From NCBI GenBank assembly GCA_964551015.1, contig CAZKBP010000001.1:1-64000 (forward strand): a stretch of DNA of 64,000 nt, read 5' to 3'. Within the stretch, counting starts at the first letter, position 1. Each line of letters begins with the position of its first letter. This document shows positions 39,856 to 49,185 of the stretch, piece by piece. Under the pieces are notes generated by a model. The model ran no database searches and had not been told where the DNA came from. It saw only the letters and a program-made list of their open reading frames with translations. The position numbers were made by a program, and so were the translations under genes. This DNA comes from CAZKBP01 sp964551015 (GTDB lineage Bacteria; Bacteroidota; Bacteroidia; Cytophagales; Microscillaceae).

Positions 39856-41046
39856 TTAGCGGGAAGTGTAGCGCTTCCACCAAAGTTGCAAAAGGGGCGA
39901 GTTGAATTGATACAAATCTTCGTCTCGTTCATTATTTAAATAACCATCGTATTTCAAGGAGGCTAAGATGGTATCATAGATCGGCTCCACTCGATATTTC
40001 TGGGCGAGTGCCTTGATGTCTTGCCGATGTATTTGATCCTGACGAGCCAGACCGTGAAGCAAAGATAGTACAAATTTGTGAGATTGATCCTGAAAGGCAT
40101 CCTCGAGGCGATCGTACATGCTTCGGAAGTCTTTATCGTTGTCTCGGGAGCAAATTTGTTGAAAGGCTTCTTCCACGATTTGCGGATTGGCCTTGGTCAT
40201 ATTCTGCTTTCGCAAAAGGGTTTTGATTTCTTGAAAGATCAATTGCAAATAAAAAGGAATCAACCATCTTACCTTTTCTAAGATGAGATTTAAGGCATCT
40301 AATTCACAACTTAAATCATAACCGCGAAAGAGGGCGTTGACGAGATCATCGGCTTCCTTGCGCGTGAGCTGATCCACGTAGGTTTTGTTCAAATCATTGA
40401 TAAGCTTCATCTCTCCCAATTTCCCCACGACTACATCCAGGCCAATGGAGCCAGTCAGGATAAACTGGATATGCCGGCTGACCTTTTGCCGCATCTGGCG
40501 ATTGACTTGTAAGAAATCGGTAGCGGCCTCGGTACTCAGGTGGCGAGTGATGTTCACGATGGTTTGCGGAAATTCGTCAATCATCAGGATGACTTGTACG
40601 CCGTCCAGCTCAATTTTGGAAATTAGCTCCTCGAAGGCTTCTTCGTAGTTTTTGTGAGTGGGTTCGCGCAATTCTATTTTCAGGCTCGAAGCTTCCAGGG
40701 TTTTGACGCGGAGAGTGATTTCATCCCAGAGTTTTTGGGATTGGCTTCGCAGACGGTTTTTCGTGCTCAGTGCATCGCTCTTCAAGATGGCTTTGAGGAG
40801 GCGTTTATAGAAATCCTCGGGTGTCTTAATGGATTCCGTGGTCTCGTAGATAAAGATAAAGCCCTGCCGAGGATTATCTTCAAGATGGCGCATGATGGAG
40901 GTTTTGCCAACGCGCCTCGGGGCGGCCAAGAAAAGGTTGCCCCCGGCACGGAGGCGGTCGTAAATCTCATCCAAAATATGAGGGCGAGGGAAGAAGTTTT
41001 CGCCCCGAGCCGCCTGACCGACAATATTTTTGATTTTTAAACTCAT
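39856..41046 (-). CDS. AAA/STAND-like ATPase, archaeal-ATPase type, upstream of the TPR ATPase
   Basis: A 396-residue ATPase. It opens with the box FFPRPHILDEIYDRLRAGGN that precedes the nucleotide loop in this group, then P-loop AAPRRVGKTS (41-50), Walker B VILMIDEFP (Asp157-Glu158), sensor-1 FILTGSIG, and a winged-helix end (QDIKALAQKYRVEPIYDTIL; FNSPLLQLWWKRY). These features place it in the archaeal-ATPase / MNS clade of STAND NTPases. There is no enzymatic effector or membrane segment. The TPR ATPase gene begins 12 bases after its stop, a strong sign of an operon. Its role may be DNA- or protein-remodelling or immune signalling; this is inference. Confidence 0.88.
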   Translation of the reverse strand: MSLKIKNIVGQAARGENFFPRPHILDEIYDRLRAGGNLFLAAPRRVGKTSIMRHLEDNPRQGFIFIYETTESIKTPEDFYKRLLKAILKSDALSTKNRLRSQSQKLWDEITLRVKTLEASSLKIELREPTHKNYEEAFEELISKIELDGVQVILMIDEFPQTIVNITRHLSTEAATDFLQVNRQMRQKVSRHIQFILTGSIGLDVVVGKLGEMKLINDLNKTYVDQLTRKEADDLVNALFRGYDLSCELDALNLILEKVRWLIPFYLQLIFQEIKTLLRKQNMTKANPQIVEEAFQQICSRDNDKDFRSMYDRLEDAFQDQSHKFVLSLLHGLARQDQIHRQDIKALAQKYRVEPIYDTILASLKYDGYLNNERDEDLYQFNSPLLQLWWKRYTSR

Positions 41047-41219
41047 ATTTGGTAGAAGTCAATGAGGTTAATAAAGCTTGGTGCTAGCATCAAATATAAG
41101 AAATTTTGATGAGAAGCAGTCCTCTTCCCGCCACTGGAATTGTGGAGCCACTTTCACTCCTCCCTAAAATTTTGTAGTTTCGTTTTCAATAGAATCCACC
41201 AATCCCAAACCCTAAGTTC

Positions 41220-42092
41220 ATGCAAATCCCCGTCCGCAAGGAACGCCTTTATCGAGATGTCGAGCATATCTGCTCCATCCAACCTGCCCGTAATTATCAA
41301 AACATAGATTCGCTCAACCAAACGGCGGATTATATTCTAGGAGAGTTTCAGAAGTTGGATGGCAGCACGGCCATTCAAAGCTACTCGGCGGAAGGACAGA
41401 TTTACAAAAACGTGATCGCCACGTTTTACCCCGAGAAAGAAAAACGGATTGTCATCGGGGCGCACTACGATGTGGATGGCGACCAACCCGGCGCGGATGA
41501 TAATGCCAGTGCCGTGGCGGGCTTGCTAGAAACGGCCCGCCTCCTGAATGAGCTAAAACCCGACCTCAAGCATCGTGTAGAAATGGTGGCTTTTACCTTA
41601 GAAGAAGCTCCTTTTTTCTATACCGATCAAATGGGCAGTGCCATTCACGCCCAATCGCTCCGAAAGGCAAATGTCGAGATAGAATTGATGATTTGTCTGG
41701 AAATGATCGGTTATTTCAGTGAAGAACCTAATTCTCAAAGCTTTCCTATAGAAGCTCTGAAGGCGATCTATCCGAATACAGCTAATTTTATTACCTTGGT
41801 CGGGCGTAATGAAGAAAAGGTCTGGGTGCAAAAATTCAAGGAACAAATGCTCACCCACGGCCAAGTTGACGTGCAATCCATCTGTGCTCCCATCGAGATG
41901 ATGCAAGACATCACGCGCTCCGACCATTATAATTACTGGAAAAGAGGCTATCCCGCCTTGATGATTACTGATACTTCTTTCCTGCGCAATCCGAATTACC
42001 ACCAAAAAACCGATACCATTGATACGCTGAATTTTGATTACATGGTAGAAGTGGTGAGAGGCTTGGTGGGAGCCTTGATTAAGTTATTCTAA
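41220..42092 (+). CDS. M28 family zinc aminopeptidase
   Basis: A 290-residue peptidase of the M28 family. The metal and catalytic residues are visible: His and Asp in GAHYDVDGDQPGADDNASAV (with the bridging Asp in GADDNASA), catalytic Glu-Glu in FTLEEAPFF, Asp/His in RSDHYNYWKRGYPALMITD and final His in NPNYHQKTDTID. The domain covers nearly the whole protein, as in short bacterial members. No signal peptide is seen at the chosen start, so the protein is probably cytoplasmic. It is followed by rimK 130 bases later. Confidence 0.93.
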   Translation: MQIPVRKERLYRDVEHICSIQPARNYQNIDSLNQTADYILGEFQKLDGSTAIQSYSAEGQIYKNVIATFYPEKEKRIVIGAHYDVDGDQPGADDNASAVAGLLETARLLNELKPDLKHRVEMVAFTLEEAPFFYTDQMGSAIHAQSLRKANVEIELMICLEMIGYFSEEPNSQSFPIEALKAIYPNTANFITLVGRNEEKVWVQKFKEQMLTHGQVDVQSICAPIEMMQDITRSDHYNYWKRGYPALMITDTSFLRNPNYHQKTDTIDTLNFDYMVEVVRGLVGALIKLF

Positions 42093-42222
42093 ACGATCAG
42101 GCCAAAGATTTTTCTGGTACAAAACTTTTCTATCAATAAAAGCCATTTTCTCTTTGGAATTGAGTAGAGATTCTTTTACATTTCACGTGTTTGTCTGAAA
42201 AACTTAGTTTAAACCAGAAATT

Positions 42223-43098
42223 ATGAAAATAGCGATCTTATCTCGTAATCCTAAATTATATTCTACCCAAAGATTAGTGGAGGCTGGCGAAAAAAAAGGC
42301 CACGAAATGCTCGTGGTAGATACGCTCAAATGCAATTTAGAGCTAGAAAAAAAGAAGCCAGCTGTCTATTACAAAGGAGCTTTTTTGAGTGATCTGGATG
42401 CCGTTATTCCCCGCATCGGAGCTTCGGTTACTTTTTATGGAACAGCCGTGGTTAGGCAGTTCGAGATGATGAAAGTCTTTTCTACCACCGAATCTGTGGC
42501 CTTGGTACGCTCCCGAGATAAGCTCCGCAGTTTGCAGATTCTTGCCCGTGCCGGATTGGGCTTACCCAAAACGGTATTTACCAACTACAGTCGGGATGTA
42601 TCTCATACGATCGAGTCGGTAGGAGGTGCGCCCTTGATTATCAAACTCTTGGAAGGAACCCAAGGCTTAGGTGTGGTCTTAGCAGAAACCAAAAAAGCAG
42701 CCGAATCCGTGCTAGAAGCTTTCAATGGTCTCAAAGCGCGAGTGATTGTACAAGAATTTATCAAAGAAGCCAAGGGAGCTGATATTCGTGCCTTCGTGAT
42801 TGATGGTAATGTAGTAGGCGCCATGAAACGCCAAGCCAAAGAGGGCGAATTCCGTTCCAATCTCCACCGAGGTGGTCATGCTGAAACAATCGAGTTGAGC
42901 GAGGAAGAAGAAACCGCTGCCATCAAAGCCGCTAAGGCCATGGGGCTAGGCGTGGCCGGGGTAGATATGCTCCAATCCGACCGTGGGCCTTTGATTCTAG
43001 AAGTCAACTCTTCTCCTGGCCTGGAAGGTATCGAGAAAGCCACCGAAAAGGATATCGCTGGCTTGATTATCAAGTATATTAAGCAGAATGTGGATTAG
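42223..43098 (+). CDS. rimK: RimK, ribosomal protein S6 glutamate ligase-type ATP-grasp enzyme
   Basis: A 291-residue ATP-grasp ligase. The N-terminal RimK pre-ATP-grasp domain (MKIAILSRNPKLYSTQRLVE) is followed by DAVIPRIGASVTFYGTAVVR, ATP-binding KLLEGTQGLGVVLAE, FIKEAKGADIRAFVIDG, RSNLHRGGHAE and the catalytic/metal part ILEVNSSPGLEGIEK. This matches RimK, which adds glutamates to the C-terminus of ribosomal protein S6. The length is normal. Confidence 0.96.
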   Translation: MKIAILSRNPKLYSTQRLVEAGEKKGHEMLVVDTLKCNLELEKKKPAVYYKGAFLSDLDAVIPRIGASVTFYGTAVVRQFEMMKVFSTTESVALVRSRDKLRSLQILARAGLGLPKTVFTNYSRDVSHTIESVGGAPLIIKLLEGTQGLGVVLAETKKAAESVLEAFNGLKARVIVQEFIKEAKGADIRAFVIDGNVVGAMKRQAKEGEFRSNLHRGGHAETIELSEEEETAAIKAAKAMGLGVAGVDMLQSDRGPLILEVNSSPGLEGIEKATEKDIAGLIIKYIKQNVD

Positions 43099-43119
43099 AA
43101 GTAAATTGCTCATAGGTAG

Positions 43120-44103
43120 TTAATGATTCCTAAACCACTCCAAAGTAATCTCCAAGCCTTGCTCGATACGGACGTAAGGCTCGTAGGCAAGTAGACGCTG
43201 GGCTTTAGAAATATCGGCGAGGCTATCACGGATGTCGCCAACACGAGCGGGACCGTGTTGAGCCTCTATCTGAGAACCCATTTTGGCTCTCAGAATCTGA
43301 AAAAGTTGATTCAAAGAAGTACGATCGCCCAAGGCTACATTATAAACCTGATTGAGTGCCTCGGGATTTTGTACCAGTGCGGCTTTGATATTCGCCTGGA
43401 CGGCATTTTCTACAAAAGTAAAATCACGGGTTTGCTCGCCATCGCCATTAATGGTCGGGGCTTCTCCCTTTAATAAGGCATCAATAAAAAGTGGAATTAC
43501 GGCTGCGTAGGCTCCCTTGGGGCTTTGTCGGGGACCAAAGACATTGAAGTAACGCAGACCAATGATTTCCATCCCGTAGGTCTTGGCAAAGACATCGGCA
43601 TAGAGTTCATTGGCGTACTTGGTAATGGCGTAGGGAGAGAGGGGCTTACCAATTTTATCCTCTTGCTTGGGCAGTTCCCTGCTATCGCCGTAGGTAGAGG
43701 AAGAGGCCGCGTAGATAAAGCGTTTGACCTTTTGGTCACGGGCTGCTACGAGTATATTCACGAAACCATCAATATTGACGGCATTGGTGGTGATCGGGTC
43801 TTTGACACTGCGTGGTACAGAACCCAAGGCCGCTTGGTGCAAAACCACATCCATTCCCTGACAAGCTTTTTGGCAAGCTTCTACATCCCGAATATCTCCT
43901 TCTAACAACTGGAAATTTTTGTGCTCTTGAAATTCTTTTAAATTTTCGGGAAAACCCGTGGAGAAATTATCCAAAACCAAAACTTGTCTGGCGCTGTATT
44001 TCAAAAGATATTCTACCAGATTGGAGCCAATAAAGCCAGCTCCACCCGTCACTAGAAAGGAAATTTCACTTAAATCTTGGGAATGAAAGGGTTTTTCGTA
44101 CAT
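43120..44103 (-). CDS. UDP-N-acetylglucosamine 4-epimerase (WbpP/Gne type)
   Basis: A 327-residue SDR epimerase. NAD motif GGAGFIGSNLVEYLL, catalytic Ser in ASSSTYGD and Tyr-x-x-x-Lys in SPYAITKYANELYA. The box LHQAALGSVPRSVKDP is characteristic of WbpP/TviC/Gne-type enzymes that interconvert UDP-GlcNAc or its uronate with the galacto form. The N-terminal extension of about 15 residues (MYEKPFHSQDLSEISF) is also typical of WbpP. It is the last gene of a five-gene nucleotide-sugar cluster; the uronate-forming dehydrogenase two genes upstream may provide its substrate. Confidence 0.88.
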   Translation of the reverse strand: MYEKPFHSQDLSEISFLVTGGAGFIGSNLVEYLLKYSARQVLVLDNFSTGFPENLKEFQEHKNFQLLEGDIRDVEACQKACQGMDVVLHQAALGSVPRSVKDPITTNAVNIDGFVNILVAARDQKVKRFIYAASSSTYGDSRELPKQEDKIGKPLSPYAITKYANELYADVFAKTYGMEIIGLRYFNVFGPRQSPKGAYAAVIPLFIDALLKGEAPTINGDGEQTRDFTFVENAVQANIKAALVQNPEALNQVYNVALGDRTSLNQLFQILRAKMGSQIEAQHGPARVGDIRDSLADISKAQRLLAYEPYVRIEQGLEITLEWFRNH

Positions 44104-44179
44104 ATTGATTCATTTTTCAAAACACAGAGACACGGAGGCACAGCGCAAAGTGCCGAGCCTGCTTCCTAGCTATAATACC

Positions 44180-45253
44180 CTAACGCTTTTCATACTGCGC
44201 CTCGTAATACTGCTGATAGGTTCCAGAAGTAACTTGCTCGAGCCAATCTTCGTGATCTAGGTACCATTGCACGGTTTTTTCTAAGCCTTCTTCGAACTGG
44301 AGAGAAGGTTTCCAGCCGAGTTCATTCATAACTTTTTGGGCATCGATGGCGTAGCGTAGGTCGTGCCCGGCACGGTCTTTCACGAAAGTGATCAATTTTT
44401 CGGAGCTTCCCTCAGTTTTTCCCAGTTTTTGATCCATCACACGGCAGAGCAGACGCACGAGGTCAATATTTTTCCATTCGTTAAAGCCGCCAATATTATA
44501 GGTATCGCCAATTTTGCCTTGATGAAAAATCGTATCAATGGCTTGGGCGTGGTCAATCACGTAGAGCCAGTCCCGTACGTTTTCACCTTTGCCGTAGACG
44601 GGTAGTGGCTTTCCATTTTTGATATTATGAATAAAGAGCGGAATCAGCTTTTCAGGAAATTGATTCGGGCCGTAATTATTCGAGCAGTTGGAAACAATCA
44701 CGGGCAATTGATAAGTATTATAATAAGCTCTCACGAAGTGATCGGAACTGGCCTTGGAAGCGGCATAGGGAGATTGTGGATCGTAAGGAGTCGTTTCCAA
44801 GAAAAAGCCACCATCATCTAGAGAACCGTAGACCTCGTCCGTGGAGATATGATAGAATAAGCAAGAACGATTTTCCAAAGCCTGGCCATTTTCCAAACGA
44901 TCTTGCCAATAGTTACGTGCTACATTGAGCAGCGTGACGGTTCCGATTACGTTCGTTTCTACGAAGGCGAGGGGATTCATGATAGAGCGATCCACGTGTG
45001 ATTCGGCAGCGAGGTGGATAACGGCGTCGAAGCCATGCTCTTGGAAGAGGTTTTGCATCAAAATTTCATCTCGGATATCTCCCTTGATAAAATGATAATT
45101 GGGCTGGTTCTCGATATCTTGGAGGTTATTCAGGTTACCCGCGTAGGTAAGCTCATCAAGATTATAAATTTGGTACTGAGGATAGTTTTGTACGAATTGC
45201 CGTACGACGTGGGAGCCGATAAAGCCCGCCCCACCTGTGATGAGAATTTTCAT
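44180..45253 (-). CDS. rfbB: dTDP-glucose 4,6-dehydratase RfbB
   Basis: A 357-residue SDR dehydratase that makes dTDP-4-keto-6-deoxyglucose. NAD motif TGGAGFIGSHVVRQFV; the catalytic STDEVYG (Asp-Glu) that identifies RfbB; Tyr-x-x-x-Lys in SPYAASKASSDHFVRA; and YGPNQFPEKLIPL and GKGENVRDWLYV. The length is the usual one. No rfbA, rfbC or rfbD is adjacent, so the further steps to a specific dTDP sugar are encoded elsewhere. Confidence 0.97.
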   Translation of the reverse strand: MKILITGGAGFIGSHVVRQFVQNYPQYQIYNLDELTYAGNLNNLQDIENQPNYHFIKGDIRDEILMQNLFQEHGFDAVIHLAAESHVDRSIMNPLAFVETNVIGTVTLLNVARNYWQDRLENGQALENRSCLFYHISTDEVYGSLDDGGFFLETTPYDPQSPYAASKASSDHFVRAYYNTYQLPVIVSNCSNNYGPNQFPEKLIPLFIHNIKNGKPLPVYGKGENVRDWLYVIDHAQAIDTIFHQGKIGDTYNIGGFNEWKNIDLVRLLCRVMDQKLGKTEGSSEKLITFVKDRAGHDLRYAIDAQKVMNELGWKPSLQFEEGLEKTVQWYLDHEDWLEQVTSGTYQQYYEAQYEKR

Positions 45254-45434
45254 AGCATTTTTATTTAGTTGTTGAATGATTTCATGGATGCACTGCTAAA
45301 TTGTAGAATGGTTCTATTGAAGTTGTCCAGAATTTATCTTTGGGCTGCAAAATTTCTTGTGATGAACCATTAGGCAGCCATTCAACCAAGTAGCAAACTC
45401 TCTCTTGAATCTAAAATTGGTAATTTGCCATTTT

Positions 45435-46742
45435 TTACAAACTCCAATAGGTCATTTCCTTAATTTTTCCTCGATAAATCCCCTTCACGTCTACCAAAAC
45501 GGCCTTAGGATGGCTCAGGGAATGAAAATAAGATTCTTCTAAATCTAAATATTCCCGATGATTAACCGCTACGATGATGGCATCATAATCTGAACTAGGT
45601 TTTTCTGCCAGAGCGATTCCATACTCCTGCTCCAGTTCTGGAGAATGTGCCTGTGGGTCCACAACATCCACTTCCAGATGAAAATCTTTTAGTTCTCGGA
45701 CGATGTCAACGATCTTGGAGTTGCGAATATCTTTGACATTTTCCTTAAAAGTAATGCCCATGACCAAAATCTTGAGATTCTGCAGATTTTTACTATTCTG
45801 AAGGGCTAGTTTGATGGTTTGATTGGCGACATGGCGACCCATCGAGTCGTTAATACTCCGGCCACTGAGAATCACATTGGGATTGTGCCCCAGCTTACTG
45901 GCCTTGTAAGTCAGGTAATAGGGATCAACCCCGATGCAATGTCCGCCTACCAGACCGGGAGTAAATTTAAGGAAATTCCATTTGGTGCCAGCCGCTTCTA
46001 ATACCTCGTAAGTATTGATATTCATTTTATGGAAAATCATAGAAAGCTCGTTCATCAGCGCGATATTGAGGTCGCGCTGGGTGTTTTCTATAATTTTGGC
46101 GGCTTCGGCTACTTTAATGGAAGAAGCACGATGTACGCCGGCTTGCACTACCAACTCATAGACCTGAGCGATTTGTTCTAAGGATTCGTCACATCCAGCA
46201 GAAACCACTTTGACAATAGAAGCCAAAGTGTGCTTCTTATCGCCCGGGTTGATGCGCTCGGGAGAATAGCCTACTTTGAAATCTTGATGAAAGGTAAGTC
46301 CTGACTCGTGTTCTAATACAGGGATACAATCTTCTTCGGTACAGCCTGGGTACACCGTGGATTCATACACGACATAATCACCTGCTTTAAGTACTTTCCC
46401 GACTGTGCGAGAGGCTGCCAAGAGAGGCTTGAGGTCAGGGTGATTACTGGAGTCAATGGGCGTAGGAACGGCCACGACATAGAATTGAGCAGAGGCTAGC
46501 TCTTGAAGGTTATTTGTGAAGTGAATATCACAGTCTTCAAAATCTCGGGAATCTACCTCCCCACTCGGATCTTGGTGCTGGCGAAGTTGGGCGACCTTCT
46601 CGGCGTTGATATCAAAGCCGATAACCTTGAGTTGTTTGGCAAAGGCCAGTGCTACGGGTAGCCCTACATAGCCAAGCCCAATTACAGCTAATTGGGCTTG
46701 GTTTTGTATTAATTTCTGATAAATACTTTCTTTATTCTGCAA
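45435..46742 (-). CDS. UDP-N-acetylhexosamine 6-dehydrogenase (WbpA/TviB/WbpO type)
   Basis: A 435-residue nucleotide-sugar dehydrogenase. NAD-binding IGLGYVGLPVALAFA; YESTVYPGCTEEDCIPVLE and GYSPERINPGDKKHTLASI are features of the UDP-HexNAc branch; the catalytic cysteine is in GGHCIGVDPYYL, and the C-terminal domain has MGITFKENVKDIRNSK. These distinguish it from UDP-glucose dehydrogenases (CFPKD). It oxidises UDP-GlcNAc or UDP-GalNAc to the uronic acid. Its start overlaps the end of the decarboxylase gene by 11 bases. Confidence 0.9.
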   Translation of the reverse strand: MQNKESIYQKLIQNQAQLAVIGLGYVGLPVALAFAKQLKVIGFDINAEKVAQLRQHQDPSGEVDSRDFEDCDIHFTNNLQELASAQFYVVAVPTPIDSSNHPDLKPLLAASRTVGKVLKAGDYVVYESTVYPGCTEEDCIPVLEHESGLTFHQDFKVGYSPERINPGDKKHTLASIVKVVSAGCDESLEQIAQVYELVVQAGVHRASSIKVAEAAKIIENTQRDLNIALMNELSMIFHKMNINTYEVLEAAGTKWNFLKFTPGLVGGHCIGVDPYYLTYKASKLGHNPNVILSGRSINDSMGRHVANQTIKLALQNSKNLQNLKILVMGITFKENVKDIRNSKIVDIVRELKDFHLEVDVVDPQAHSPELEQEYGIALAEKPSSDYDAIIVAVNHREYLDLEESYFHSLSHPKAVLVDVKGIYRGKIKEMTYWSL

Positions 46743-47697
46743 TAGTTTCTGCTTGTTTTTCCTGTTGGATGACTTCTTTAAAATACTCGTAAGTAATTTT
46801 CAAGCCCTCCTGTCGGGATACTTTTGGCTCCCAACCTAGTACTTCCTTCGCGCGACTGATATCAGGACGACGTTGCTTAGGATCATCTTTCGGTAGCGGC
46901 TTAAAAGCAACTTTTTGATCAGTTCCGGTTAGTTTGATGATTTCCTCGGCAAATTCTCTGATGGTGATTTCATCTGGATTTCCCACGTTGACGGGATAAG
47001 GATAATCACTCATCAACAGGCGGTAAATACCTTCTACCAGATCATCTACAAAACAGAATGAGCGTGTTTGAGAACCATCGCCAAATACTGTCAAATCGTT
47101 TCCTCGGAGTGCCTGACCGATGAAAGCAGGTAAAACCCTTCCGTCATTCAATCGCATACGAGGGCCGTAGGTATTGAAAATACGTACGATTCTGGTTTCC
47201 AAGCCGTGTACATTGTGGTAAGCCATCGTGATGGCCTCTTGAAAACGCTTAGCTTCATCGTATACGCCTCGTGGGCCAATGGGATTTACATTTCCCCAGT
47301 AATCTTCATTTTGAGGATGTACTAGAGGATCACCATATACTTCTGAAGTTGAAGCGACTAAGATACGGGCTTTTTTGGATTTGGCCAAGCCTAGTAGATT
47401 ATGTGTACCCAAAGAACCTACTTTTAAGGTTTGAATGGGAATTTTTAGGTAATCAATCGGGCTAGCAGGCGAAGCAAAGTGCAGGATGTAATCAATATGT
47501 CCAGCCACGTGTACATATTTAGATACATCGTGATGGTAGAATTCAAATTCAGGAAGGGGCATCAGGTGCTCTATATTTCTCATATCACCTGTGATGAGGT
47601 TATCCATACCTACCACCTGACATCCTTCTTTGATAAATCGATCGCTTAAGTGGGAACCCAAGAATCCCGCGGCTCCGGTAATCAGTACACGTTTCAT
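46732..47697 (-). CDS. uxs: UDP-glucuronate decarboxylase (UDP-xylose synthase)
   Basis: A 321-residue SDR enzyme that converts UDP-glucuronate to UDP-xylose. Marks: TGAAGFLGSHLSDRFI, GMDNLITGDMRNIEHL, HFASPASPIDYLKIPIQT, ASTSEVYGDPLVHPQ, YDEAKRFQEA and NTYGPRMRLNDGRVLPAFI, the block that separates UXS from other epimerases. It is 156 bases after the UDP-glucose dehydrogenase gene, which makes its substrate, and overlaps the next gene. Confidence 0.95.
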   Translation of the reverse strand: MKRVLITGAAGFLGSHLSDRFIKEGCQVVGMDNLITGDMRNIEHLMPLPEFEFYHHDVSKYVHVAGHIDYILHFASPASPIDYLKIPIQTLKVGSLGTHNLLGLAKSKKARILVASTSEVYGDPLVHPQNEDYWGNVNPIGPRGVYDEAKRFQEAITMAYHNVHGLETRIVRIFNTYGPRMRLNDGRVLPAFIGQALRGNDLTVFGDGSQTRSFCFVDDLVEGIYRLLMSDYPYPVNVGNPDEITIREFAEEIIKLTGTDQKVAFKPLPKDDPKQRRPDISRAKEVLGWEPKVSRQEGLKITYEYFKEVIQQEKQAETIAE

Positions 47698-47853
47698 TCC
47701 TTTATGCTAATTTTTCAGATTAAAATTTGGTAATCAATGTTAGAGAGCAGCTGTATGTTTACATACCTGCTCTCGTGAGTAGCCATTGGAACTTCTTGCC
47801 TCTTTGACCGGGCAAGTAAGCCCATGGCTTGATAATCATAGAAGATGCTAGTT

Positions 47854-49185
47854 TTATTTAGCAACTGCGGTTTCTCGCTGTACGTGTCCTCTACCGATGC
47901 TGTAATACATGTAGCCTAGCTCTTGCATTTGCTCATTTTCAAAGAGGTTTCTTCCGTCGAAGATGACTTTGTTTTTCATCAATTTGGAGATGGCTTCAAA
48001 ATCAGGGGTACGGAATACAGGCCACTCGGTCATAATCATCAAAGCATCTGCGTCTACCACGGCTCCATAGGGGCTTTCGGCGTACTCAACGGCATCACCG
48101 ATGACTTTCTTTACATTTTCCATCGCCTCAGGATCGTAAGCTTTTACACTGGCTCCTTCTTCTAAAAGAACTTTGATGTTTTCCAAAGCAGGTGCTTCAC
48201 GAATATCGTCGGTATTGGGCTTGAAGGCCAATCCCCACATGGCGATTTTTTTACCTTTCAAATTGCCATCAAAATGCTGACGAAGCGAAGCGATGAGCTT
48301 GGTTTTTTGAGTAGCATTGATATCCATCACTGATTTCAAAATCTTGAAATCATAGTCATAATCTTGGGAAGTTTTGGCGAGTGCTTGCACATCCTTCGGG
48401 AAACAGCTACCACCGTAACCAATCCCAGCAAACAAGAAACGCTTACCAATACGATTGTCTGTTCCTACGCCACGACGCACTGCATCTACATCAGCACCCA
48501 CTTTCTCGCAAAGGTTAGCGATTTCGTTCATAAAGGTGATTTTAGTAGCTAGGAAAGAGTTGGCGGCGTATTTCGTCATCTCAGCCGAACGCTCATCCAT
48601 GAAAATCAAAGGATTACCTTGGCGGATAAAAGGAGCGTACAATCTCTCCATCACTTTTTGCGCCTTGGTTGAGCTAGTTCCTACCACCACACGGTCGGGC
48701 TTCATAAAATCGTCTACGGCCACACCTTCTCTCAGGAATTCAGGGTTAGAAACTACATCAAAATCAACCTTAGCTTGTAGGGCAATTTTTTCTCTGACTA
48801 AGTCGGCAGTACCCACGGGTACAGTACTTTTGTCTACCACGACGGTATAGCGATCCAACAAGGGGCCTAAGTCCTCGGCTACACCCAATATATACTTCAG
48901 ATCAGCTGATCCGTCTTCACCGGGAGGAGTAGGAAGTGCTAAGAAGATCAGTTCGGCATCTTTAATTCCTTCGGCTAGACTGGTCGTGAATTTTAGTCTT
49001 TCTTGCTTCGTATTTCTTTCAAATAATACGTCCAAGCCGGGTTCATAAATCGTGATGGTGCCTCCTTTGAGTTTGTTGACTTTTTCTTCGTCAATATCTA
49101 CACAGGTTACATTATTTCCTGTTTCTGCAAAACAAGTACCCGTAACTAGTCCAACATAACCAGTTCCGATAACTGCTATTTTCAT
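47854..49185 (-). CDS. ugd: UDP-glucose 6-dehydrogenase
   Basis: A 443-residue dehydrogenase that oxidises UDP-glucose to UDP-glucuronate. NAD motif IGTGYVGLVTGTCFAETGNN; DKSTVPVGTADLVR; NPEFLREGVAVDDFMKPDRV; and the catalytic cysteine in GGSCFPKDVQAL. The C-terminal LWGLAFKPNTDDIREAPA-like motif is present (MWGLAFKPNTDDIREA). The length matches the family. It is the first gene of the sugar cassette and has a -7 box (TAATTTTG) just upstream. Confidence 0.97.
   Translation of the reverse strand: MKIAVIGTGYVGLVTGTCFAETGNNVTCVDIDEEKVNKLKGGTITIYEPGLDVLFERNTKQERLKFTTSLAEGIKDAELIFLALPTPPGEDGSADLKYILGVAEDLGPLLDRYTVVVDKSTVPVGTADLVREKIALQAKVDFDVVSNPEFLREGVAVDDFMKPDRVVVGTSSTKAQKVMERLYAPFIRQGNPLIFMDERSAEMTKYAANSFLATKITFMNEIANLCEKVGADVDAVRRGVGTDNRIGKRFLFAGIGYGGSCFPKDVQALAKTSQDYDYDFKILKSVMDINATQKTKLIASLRQHFDGNLKGKKIAMWGLAFKPNTDDIREAPALENIKVLLEEGASVKAYDPEAMENVKKVIGDAVEYAESPYGAVVDADALMIMTEWPVFRTPDFEAISKLMKNKVIFDGRNLFENEQMQELGYMYYSIGRGHVQRETAVAK

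Noticed and set aside
37202..41046. CRISPR array or retron near the ATPase pair
   Set aside because: The repeats are coding TPR units, with no spacers, cas genes or reverse transcriptase.
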